Shown here piece by piece: positions 35,008 to 41,235 of a stretch of 45,988 nt of DNA. The notes under the pieces were generated by a model. It saw only the letters and a program-made list of their open reading frames with translations, was not told the DNA's origin and searched no databases. The DNA comes from Candidatus Abzuiibacterium crystallinum (lineage in GTDB: Bacteria > Omnitrophota > Omnitrophia > Omnitrophales > Abzuiibacteriaceae), in NCBI GenBank assembly GCA_002787155.1, contig PCVY01000044.1, positions 1-45,988 on the forward strand, read 5' to 3'. How positions within the stretch are numbered: position 1 is the first letter of the stretch; every line of letters starts with the position of its first letter. A program made the translations under genes and the position numbers.

Positions 35008-35230
35008 GCGGACTGTGTTCCTTGGTGAGAAATTTTTCGAGTTTCATTTTGAAAAGTTTTGCGAGTGCGTGGACATCAGAAATCTTGGGTTCCGTCCGAC
35101 CCAACTCCCAATTAATCAGTGTGGATCTGCTGACACGAAGCCCGTGTTTGGCAAGTTCAAACATAAGCTCCGTGTGGGTGAATTTGTTTTCTTCGCGCGA
35201 TTCTTTAAGAAGTTGATGATTGAACGCCAT
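35000..35230 (-). CDS. Small XRE-type regulator (Cro-like position)
   Basis: Helix-turn-helix protein of 76 residues. The fold covers almost the whole chain (LMFELAKHGLRVSRSTLINWELGRTEPKISDVHALAKLFK). GGAGG lies eight bases before the ATG. It is divergent from the CI-like repressor across a 190-bp region with repeated AGTGTA half-sites, the place of Cro in lambda or Str in staphylococcal islands. It leads the replication operon. Confidence 0.75.
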   Translation of the reverse strand: MAFNHQLLKESREENKFTHTELMFELAKHGLRVSRSTLINWELGRTEPKISDVHALAKLFKMKLEKFLTKEHSPRE

Positions 35231-35265
35231 AGAGTTTTCCTCCGCCTTAATTTATACATTAAATC

Positions 35266-35396
35266 AGTGTAACTACACTAACACGATGTACACTAAACCA
35301 CCTAATAATGTCAAGAAATTAATTTAGTTTCTGCCTAATTTTGTACTCAAATTCTTAATAAAAAAGATTGACTATCCTTCACCAGTGTAGTGTAAT
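35266..35396. promoter_or_regulatory. Divergent regulatory switch with AGTGTA operators
   Basis: Rightward promoter: TTGACT (35368-35373), 17-bp spacer, TGTAAT (35391-35396), with two tandem AGTGTA half-sites at 35384-35394. Leftward: TTGACA (35309-35314) with a weak -10 near 35286. A perfect dyad AGTGTA-AC-TACACT lies at 35266-35279 and a further TACACT half-site at 35289-35294. The arrangement resembles the CI/Cro region of temperate phages. Confidence 0.7.
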
Positions 35397-35420
35397 GTCT
35401 TTCAATTCAAGGAGTTATGA

Positions 35421-36119
35421 ATGGGGAAATTCGCTAAATACCTCGAGAAGCGGCTTGAAGAAAAAAATGTCACCAAGGCCGAACTCGCCAGAAAAATTGG
35501 CCTCAAGCGGCAAAATTACATCAACAACATCGTTGCCGGGCTTCACACTCCCACCATCAAACGTGTTGAGCAAATAGCTAAGGCGCTCGATTGCAATCAC
35601 CTTGAAAGATTGGAATTAATACGTCTGGCGGCGGAAGAAAGAACGCCCGACGAATTGAAAAAACACTCTTCGGTGCAAAGACTTCGGTTTTGTTATCAGG
35701 TTTCTGATGTCGATCAACTAAGCAATTTAAGCGCACTGCGCGAATCGAAATTTCTTAATGAATATTTGCTCGATTCCTATGTTTTTAAAATCGATACAGA
35801 TTTTTTTGCGCCTTTGATCAAAAAAGGTCAGCGGGCAATTATGTCTTTGCAAGCTCCCGTTGAAATCGGAGACGCTGGGTTTTTTCAAATTCTGGGTGAA
35901 ACCGAAGAAGACCGCAAAAAGCTCAGGGCATTTAAAGATCCATTTCCTGTTTCTGAAAAAGGTTACACGGGCGTCGTCGGTATATTGGTTGGTGGAAATG
36001 TGCGGAGTCCATACGAATCAGAAATTGAAATCCGACATCTGCAACATCCCGGGCGCGTTCTTAAAGTTTCCAGTGCGCGTTTCGGATCCATTGTGAAAAT
36101 TATGGGGATCTTGTTCTGA
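35421..36119 (+). CDS. CI-like repressor with apparently inactive S24-type domain
   Basis: Protein of 232 residues. AAGGAG lies six bases before this ATG. An XRE helix-turn-helix (about 14-60, TKAELARKIGLKRQNYINNI) is followed by a C-terminal domain whose shape (KIDTDFFAPLIKKGQRAIMS) resembles LexA/CI S24 domains. The nucleophilic Ser seems replaced and no matching Lys is evident. If so it would not self-cleave in the SOS response, and induction would need another trigger such as a helper-phage protein, as for Stl of SaPIs (inference). It starts an operon with the next two genes (1-nt and 11-nt overlaps). Confidence 0.7.
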   Translation: MGKFAKYLEKRLEEKNVTKAELARKIGLKRQNYINNIVAGLHTPTIKRVEQIAKALDCNHLERLELIRLAAEERTPDELKKHSSVQRLRFCYQVSDVDQLSNLSALRESKFLNEYLLDSYVFKIDTDFFAPLIKKGQRAIMSLQAPVEIGDAGFFQILGETEEDRKKLRAFKDPFPVSEKGYTGVVGILVGGNVRSPYESEIEIRHLQHPGRVLKVSSARFGSIVKIMGILF

Positions 36120-36844
36120 TGCGTTTCTGGATTGGCTTGATTAATTTCTTCTTTTTGATTGGACTAGTTGCCCTTGCAAATCTAACCGGTTTGTCTTGGA
36201 AAGAATATTTGTTAGTTGGAATTGGTTTGCTGCCGATGTTCTTTGGCGATGTCGGCAAATCCAGAAAATTCTTGTTAACTCTCATCGTGCTACTCATAAT
36301 TGCCTCATGTCTTATCCCATTTAAAAACATAATAGCAAATCACAGTTTTGAGAACAGGTCGCTAACGCCTTGGATATGGAAGCCTCAAATTTATCAGCTC
36401 ACCCAAAACAGTTATGCTTTATCAAACGTCCAATGCTCAATTGATCCTGAAAAAGGCCCACACGGTAGAAATGCTCTGCTTATTGAAAATAATCAAGAGC
36501 CAGGTGACCAACGGTACGGTTATTTATTTCAACAAATAGATGTCTGGCCGAATGCGGTATACACGGCTAGTTTTTACGTCAAAGGGAAAATTGGAAATAA
36601 GAGCTTATGGTTTGGGCTTAGTGATGATTGGGCAGAATACAAATCCACTCACCATGTTCAGCCGGGGGATTACAAGAAGTGGAAAAAAGAGCAAGTAGCA
36701 ACTTTGGTTACTGACGATAGCCGTTATGCTTTCGCAAAGTTCGTTTCAGAAGCGCCGGGACACTTTTGGATAGATGACGTTAATCTAAAACTCAATATTC
36801 TTGAAACAGTCAAGAGATGGTTGGGATTTAAAAATGAAGCCTAA
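36119..36844 (+). CDS. Membrane protein with exported beta-rich domain
   Basis: Protein of 241 residues. Two to three hydrophobic helices (about 3-25, 30-45 and 55-72) precede a beta-rich domain beginning NHSFENRSLTPWIW. This resembles carbohydrate-binding-module-like jelly-rolls (pattern N-x-S-F-E ... W). Its start codon overlaps the repressor stop by one base and its end overlaps the integrase start, so it is expressed with the lysogeny genes. An envelope role such as exclusion of other phages is possible but unproven. Confidence 0.6.
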   Translation: MRFWIGLINFFFLIGLVALANLTGLSWKEYLLVGIGLLPMFFGDVGKSRKFLLTLIVLLIIASCLIPFKNIIANHSFENRSLTPWIWKPQIYQLTQNSYALSNVQCSIDPEKGPHGRNALLIENNQEPGDQRYGYLFQQIDVWPNAVYTASFYVKGKIGNKSLWFGLSDDWAEYKSTHHVQPGDYKKWKKEQVATLVTDDSRYAFAKFVSEAPGHFWIDDVNLKLNILETVKRWLGFKNEA

Positions 36845-38477
36845 CAACGCAAGCCCGAAACGTTTCGTCATTTACGCCCGGTGCAGTACGGATGATCAAT
36901 CCAAGGGCGAATACACAACGCTTGACGCGCAAGTCCACCACTGCCAATGTTTCCTCGAGGCCAAAGGTTATGAGCTCGCTCGAGTTGTGAGGGACGATGG
37001 CTACAGCGGAAAAGATTTAAACCGCCCGGGGATTCAATCCATTCTCCATGAAGTCGGCAAGAAAAATGAGAAAACATTTGATGGAATCGTGTTTCTCCGG
37101 CTTGACCGATTGTCCCGGAACATGCGTGACCTTTGGGCGATTGTGGATTTATTTCAACAACACAACGTCGAATTCCAATGTGTTCAAGAATCCATCGAGA
37201 GCGTAACTCCACAAGGCCGGTTTTTCATGAACATGCTCGGCTCGCTGGCTTCTTACGAGCGCGAACAAATCGGGCAGAGAGTGAAAGCTTCTGCGCTTGC
37301 ACGGATCCGACAAGGGAGAAGAGTTGGAGGCATTCTCCCGTACGGTTACAAGTTCGTGCCCGATGGCGCTCCGCTTCCGGATGGAACGCAACCTCGAAAA
37401 GCCATCATTGATGAAGCAGTGGCGCCGAAGATTATTCTGGTTTGGCGGCTTGCTACACAAAACAAATCGATCAGAACGATTGCCCGCGAACTTGATCGGA
37501 TCGGGCTTAAAACGCCCAAAGGAAAGCCGTGGCGCGTTCAAAGTGTTTTGGGTATTTTGCGAAATCGTTTCTATTGCGGCGACGTGAAATGGAATGACGA
37601 AATTCACCCGGGCAAGCATGAAGCGCTGGTTGACCGGAAACTTTGGGAGAAAGCAAACCGGATGATCAGCGCAAATATTCCCGGACACCGTTTCTCACCA
37701 AAGCCAAAGACTTACATTTATCTCCTCGAAGGTCTTCTCAAATGTTCAGAATGCGGAAGTTATTTCATCACGAAACATTGTCACGGTCACACGAGCAATC
37801 CATTTTATTATTACGTCTGCGGCCGAAAGAATCAGGGGCTTGGATGTGAAGCCGATGCAATTTCAGCCACGTCTTTTGACAAGGCAATGATTGAATTTTT
37901 CAGAAACTCATCCAAAGATCAGCGAATGATTATTGATGCGATCGGAACAGCAATTGAGGAGGCGCGAGCGAAACTTGGTGAAGCCGATAAAAACGTGCGC
38001 GAAGTTGAAGCAAAAATTGAATCGCTCCGCGCGCAGGCAAATCAGCTTCTTGACTCGATTTTGAAAGGAGACGTTCCCAAAGGACCGACTTCTAAAGAGC
38101 GTTTGCAGAAACTCGAGGATAAAATTACAGAGCTTGAACTCCGGCGCGACAAACTCGAAGCACAAAGAAAAGCCGCTCAAATTTCATCCGAATCCGCTGA
38201 TTTTATTCACTCAAATATCGTCTACATCATGTCGCGCTTCGATGAAGCCGAACCCGCCATTCAAAAGCGATTTTTCAGAACGCTGATTAAAGAGATTATT
38301 GTCCAGAAAGACCGACTTGAAATCTCGATGTTCCTCGGTAAATCCTTCGAGCAAAACCTTCCGCACACCACCGAAGAACCCAAAGAAAAACGCCCCGCCA
38401 CTGATCACAATGGCGAGGCGTTGTTAACCACTCAAGCTTTGGGTTTGCCTAAGTGTCAAGAAATGCTCCCGGGGTAG
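36834..38477 (+). CDS. Large serine integrase, N-terminal 547 residues (split at att)
   Basis: Site-specific serine recombinase. Start ATG 36834, 11 nt inside the previous gene. The catalytic domain has YARCST with nucleophile Ser18 and the Arg-rich FLRLDRLSRN. A recombinase domain follows (about 165-260), then a zinc ribbon (CSECGSYF ... CGRKNQGLGC) and a coiled coil (about 380-450). The frame ends with codons MLPG and stop that lie in the att core and the tRNA. The stop is contributed by host DNA. Joined across the core to 22804-23301 the gene would encode 708 residues. As integrated, the protein lacks the HTH-bearing C-terminus. Confidence 0.9.
   Translation: MKPNNASPKRFVIYARCSTDDQSKGEYTTLDAQVHHCQCFLEAKGYELARVVRDDGYSGKDLNRPGIQSILHEVGKKNEKTFDGIVFLRLDRLSRNMRDLWAIVDLFQQHNVEFQCVQESIESVTPQGRFFMNMLGSLASYEREQIGQRVKASALARIRQGRRVGGILPYGYKFVPDGAPLPDGTQPRKAIIDEAVAPKIILVWRLATQNKSIRTIARELDRIGLKTPKGKPWRVQSVLGILRNRFYCGDVKWNDEIHPGKHEALVDRKLWEKANRMISANIPGHRFSPKPKTYIYLLEGLLKCSECGSYFITKHCHGHTSNPFYYYVCGRKNQGLGCEADAISATSFDKAMIEFFRNSSKDQRMIIDAIGTAIEEARAKLGEADKNVREVEAKIESLRAQANQLLDSILKGDVPKGPTSKERLQKLEDKITELELRRDKLEAQRKAAQISSESADFIHSNIVYIMSRFDEAEPAIQKRFFRTLIKEIIVQKDRLEISMFLGKSFEQNLPHTTEEPKEKRPATDHNGEALLTTQALGLPKCQEMLPG
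38461..38471. other. attR core
   Basis: AAATGCTCCCG, the right-hand copy of the direct repeat. It covers the last six bases of the tRNA-Asn gene (38466-38471) and five bases of its 3' flank, so integration leaves the tRNA sequence whole. Confidence 0.75.
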
Positions 38478-38809
38478 GGCTCGAACCTACGACCCAGCGG
38501 TTACGAACTGACTCCAATTGCTTGGAGAGTCGGACTTTCTCTTTGCCCTTTCTGCTTCGCTATGTCCTTAATGGCATAGCTTCGCAGAAATTAGGGCAGT
38601 GGGTGTAAAGTCTCTGCACTCGTGCGCAATTATTTTTTTAACGCACTAGCTCAGGATAGCCCTGCAACTTACGCAGGATTCCCCTGATTTAGCCCACTTG
38701 TCACTCCATCGTTTCCAATGGAGGCTGCTAACTTGGCTGACGATCAGGGACAGTTCCTAACCGTAACCTTCGGCACAGCCGCTTGCTCTACCAGCTGAGC
38801 TACCCGGGA
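38466..38809 (-). tRNA. tRNA-Asn(GUU) interrupted by a group I intron
   Basis: The 5' exon is 38775-38809 (35 nt: acceptor TCCCGGG, D-arm, anticodon-stem strand AGCGG, then CTGT). The 3' exon is 38466-38503 (38 nt: TAA, CCGCT, variable loop GGGTC, T-arm, acceptor CCCGGGA, discriminator G). Joined they form a perfect 73-nt tRNA with anticodon loop CTGTTAA, hence Asn. CCA is not encoded. The intron splits the anticodon between its second and third bases. The promoter is at 38962-38990. The element has replaced its original terminator. Confidence 0.9.
38504..38774 (-). other. 271-nt group I intron in the tRNA-Asn anticodon
   Basis: The 5' exon ends in U and the intron ends in G, as group I introns require. 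Read on the minus strand: P5 hairpin CCTGC/GCAGG (38661-38678), P3 AGTGGG/CCCACT, the conserved R segment GTGCAGAGACTTTACACCC (38601-38619), the S segment GAAAGTCC (38532-38539), P7 GACTTT/AAAGTC, a long P8 hairpin (38550-38591) and a P9 hairpin near the 3' end. The guide region GGUUA-CGGUU can pair with both exons. There is no homing endonuclease frame. Its size and core resemble the IC3-type introns of cyanobacterial tRNA-Leu. Confidence 0.85.
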
Positions 38810-38825
38810 ATGTAAAAGAACGGTT

Positions 38826-38889
38826 GTCAGTGGCCGGTCCCTCGACTATGCTCGGGATGGTGAGCGAAAGTCGAACCATGACCAGTGAC
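38826..38889. repeat. Imperfect inverted repeat (MITE-like)
   Basis: A 64-bp unit with outer arms GTCAGTGGCC / GACCAGTGAC and an inner CTCGACTATG ... GTCGAACCAT segment. It lies in the leader between the tRNA-Asn promoter and the mature 5' end. Sequences of this kind are common dispersed repeats in bacteria. Confidence 0.5.
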
Positions 38890-38961
38890 TTGAAAACAAA
38901 TCTGCTCATGTTTATAGCAATAGAGCTTTAAATCAGATAAAAAAGAACGAACAGGGCTAAG

Positions 38962-38990
38962 ATTATACGGGGGAAGGCTGTGAGCGTCAA
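38962..38990 (-). promoter_or_regulatory. tRNA-Asn promoter
   Basis: Minus strand TTGACG (38985-38990), 17-bp spacer, TATAAT (38962-38967). This near-consensus promoter starts about 150 nt before the mature tRNA and just after the stop of the gene at 38997-40511. Confidence 0.8.
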
Positions 38991-38996
38991 TTTTAA

Positions 38997-40511
38997 TCAG
39001 GCTTCATTTTGTGACAAATATTCTTCTGGCAGGTCGCTTTCTTTATCATACACCAGAAAAATCCAGTCGCCCGTGTCCCGGTCTTTGATGTGTAAAGCGC
39101 GCGTGCCCCTGCTTTCTTCAGATTTAATTTGAGCTTTCATTAAATCCAGCACGGTTTCGGAGAAGTGCTCCGACAGGTGAATCACTTTCACATACGGCAT
39201 CGCGGGCATCGGCGAATGGAAAGACGGCTGGTGAATAACAAACCGCTCGTTTTGCCTGTCTGTGAAAAAAATGGCTTCGGCTTTTGGTTCAAAAGCGGCG
39301 TGCGCCGGCGCTTTTCGGTTCGCCAGGGATTCCAGCGTCATGCTCACTTCGCGCACAATGGCTTCATTAATGTAAGCATTTTTATTGCCTTTTTCGATGC
39401 TCATTTGATTCCAAGTCATTTGTGAGGTGTCATAAATGGGATAACCCACATAGCCTAATCGGTCATTAAATAAATACAGAAAGAAAACAAAAATGACGGC
39501 AAAAACAGCTTTTAGAAGCCGCGACTCTACTTTGAGCGTATCTTCCAAAACAAGCTTGGCGCAATGCAGCACCGCCATGCTTGCAAGCAGGCACCCCAGT
39601 GCAAAATAAAATGCGTAAAACATTTTAGGCTGCCCCACGGCGTGTGCCGCAAAAGCCGCCACCGCCAATAAAATAAGGGGAATGCCTTTGTAATCGTAGC
39701 GGATGCAGAGCAAAAAGCAAAACAAGAGTTCCACGTAAAAGACAAGTTTGTTGCTGGTGAACAAATTAGCAACGATTCCCTCCCCCGATTCTTTGCTAAA
39801 AAGTTCCGTAATCCCCCGCATTAAACTCTGCCAGTGGTTTGAAATGTAAAAAAGAACGACCACCCAGACAGCCACCGCCAGCGCAAAAAACAAAACGTCT
39901 GAAAGTTCAAGCGCAGGTTTCTTCTCGGCTAGCCACCAATGGAAAATAAAAATAAGAACCGCCGCGATCAAAAAATAAATGCCGCTGGGTTGAATCAGCG
40001 GCGCAACCAAAAGCACGGCAATGGCTTTAAGCGGATGTGCGTGCGTTAGGTAAAGCGCAATGGCTACCAAGGCAAAAATAAGTGTTTCGGGCGAAACCAC
40101 ATTAGCGCCCACGACAAAATACTTATTGAGTAAAAAAAGCCCCGCCAAAAACAGGGTAGTCAAAGGATAACTAAAAGCAGAAGTTGCTACGGCAAGAAAG
40201 AGAAACCCGATGATCGTAACAATAAAGGAAACATCGCGTGCCAACGTCAATGAAAAACCAAAGGTTTTGAAAATGGTGCCCAAAAAAACCATGTAGCCGG
40301 GCACTTTCCAGGTGAGGTCGCTATCGGCGTGATAAAGGGGGGCCAGCAATTCTCCGCTTTCTTGAAATCCGATGGCACGCCAAAGATACTGCGTTTCTTC
40401 ATGAGAGGGCAAAGGAAAATGAATGCTTGCTTTCTGATGCAGTATAAACGCAGCGCTCAGAAAATAAACAAGAAGGCCAAAGAAAAGAAGCTGAACCGGT
40501 TTAGAGGACAT
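38997..40511 (-). CDS. Polytopic membrane protein, GT-C-like
   Basis: Protein of 504 residues from the ATG at 40511 (GGGGAG seven bases upstream; a GTG/ATG-type extension to 40526 is less likely). About eleven membrane helices fill residues 5-370. After the first helix a loop carries SHEETQYLW, placed like the acidic metal-binding loop of GT-C glycosyltransferases (PMT/ArnT type). A soluble C-terminal domain of about 130 residues follows. Sugar transfer from a polyprenyl donor is a plausible function. It is not operonic with recR beyond being 19 bp away. Confidence 0.6.
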   Translation of the reverse strand: MSSKPVQLLFFGLLVYFLSAAFILHQKASIHFPLPSHEETQYLWRAIGFQESGELLAPLYHADSDLTWKVPGYMVFLGTIFKTFGFSLTLARDVSFIVTIIGFLFLAVATSAFSYPLTTLFLAGLFLLNKYFVVGANVVSPETLIFALVAIALYLTHAHPLKAIAVLLVAPLIQPSGIYFLIAAVLIFIFHWWLAEKKPALELSDVLFFALAVAVWVVVLFYISNHWQSLMRGITELFSKESGEGIVANLFTSNKLVFYVELLFCFLLCIRYDYKGIPLILLAVAAFAAHAVGQPKMFYAFYFALGCLLASMAVLHCAKLVLEDTLKVESRLLKAVFAVIFVFFLYLFNDRLGYVGYPIYDTSQMTWNQMSIEKGNKNAYINEAIVREVSMTLESLANRKAPAHAAFEPKAEAIFFTDRQNERFVIHQPSFHSPMPAMPYVKVIHLSEHFSETVLDLMKAQIKSEESRGTRALHIKDRDTGDWIFLVYDKESDLPEEYLSQNEA

Positions 40512-40529
40512 CGGCACTCTCCCCATTGC

Positions 40530-41135
40530 CTAAACTAAGACGCGTCTGCCTTCCAAAGCCCGCTGCAACGTTGCTTGGTCAACGTATTCCAAATGACTGC
40601 CTACCGGAACACCGCTTGCAATGCGCGTGACTTTGATATTTTTATTTGTTTTTAAACACTCCGCCAAATAAAGCGCGGTGGTATCGCCTTCTGTGTTGGG
40701 ATTCGTTGCAATAATGAGTTCTGCGACTTGTTCCTGGTGAATCCGCTTTAACAATTGGTCCAGCCTAAGTTCTTGAGGCCCAATGCCTTCAATCGGCGAA
40801 AGCGTCCCAAACAGCACGTGGTACAACCCTTTAAAAATACCCGTTTTTTCAATGGAAGCCACATCTTTTGGATCGCTCACGACGCAAAGTGTTTTTCGGT
40901 CCCGGGAGGCGTCAGAACAAATGTGACACAATTTGTTGGAGGATAAATTGCGGCATTTTTCACAAAAATAAGTCTTCTCTTTTGCCTCAACAATCAAGCG
41001 TGCGAGTTCCAGCGTTTCGGCCTGGCTTGATTTAAGCAAATGAATGGCAATCCGCTCGGCTGATTTGGGGCCAATGCCCGGCAGTGACGCGAGTGAGCGC
41101 ATAAGTTTATTCAAAATGTCTGAGTAGGCGTTCAT
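40530..41135 (-). CDS. recR: Recombination protein RecR
   Basis: RecFOR-pathway protein that loads RecA at gapped DNA, 201 residues. A helix-hairpin-helix (LPGIGPKSAERIAIHLL), a zinc finger (CEKCRNLSSNKLCHIC) and a Toprim domain (LCVVSDPKDVASIE ... ATNPNTEGD) occur in the usual order. It follows dnaX, the typical partner, but the YbaB gene usually found between them is missing. Instead 100 bp with a 28-bp palindromic repeat separates the two. Confidence 0.93.
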   Translation of the reverse strand: MNAYSDILNKLMRSLASLPGIGPKSAERIAIHLLKSSQAETLELARLIVEAKEKTYFCEKCRNLSSNKLCHICSDASRDRKTLCVVSDPKDVASIEKTGIFKGLYHVLFGTLSPIEGIGPQELRLDQLLKRIHQEQVAELIIATNPNTEGDTTALYLAECLKTNKNIKVTRIASGVPVGSHLEYVDQATLQRALEGRRVLV

Positions 41136-41178
41136 GGGACTAGGCTACATGGTACAAGCACATCAGACATCATTTCGT

Positions 41179-41206
41179 GGGGTCAGACCCAGGAGGGTCT
41201 GAGCCC
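41179..41206. repeat. 28-bp palindromic repeat, copy 1
   Basis: Arms GGGGTCAGACCC / GGGTCTGAGCCC around AGGA. It lies between dnaX and recR. The same unit occurs at 41642-41669 and 43993-44020. Confidence 0.75.
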
Positions 41207-41235
41207 GGAATTTTGTCTTTGTAACGTTGTACCTT

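Larger units (their letters stand above)
22802..38471. mobile_element. Integrated phage-satellite-like element in tRNA-Asn
   Basis: A 15.7-kb unit bounded by an 11-bp direct repeat (22802-22812 and 38461-38471), the right copy lying over the 3' end of tRNA-Asn. It encodes a serine integrase at the right edge, a CI-like/XRE divergent regulatory pair, a replication protein and a Nu1-like small terminase, but no capsid, portal or tail genes. The remaining half is restriction-modification and other defence-type cargo. Size and layout match phage-inducible chromosomal islands, except that those normally use tyrosine integrases. Confidence 0.8.

Noticed and set aside
22802-38471. Complete prophage
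   Set aside because: No portal, capsid, large terminase or tail genes are present.
38466-38809. Interrupted tRNA read as Thr (loop CTCGTAA or CTGGTAA)
   Set aside because: Those splice points do not end the exon in U and the intron in G, and the tRNA body fits bacterial tRNA-Asn.
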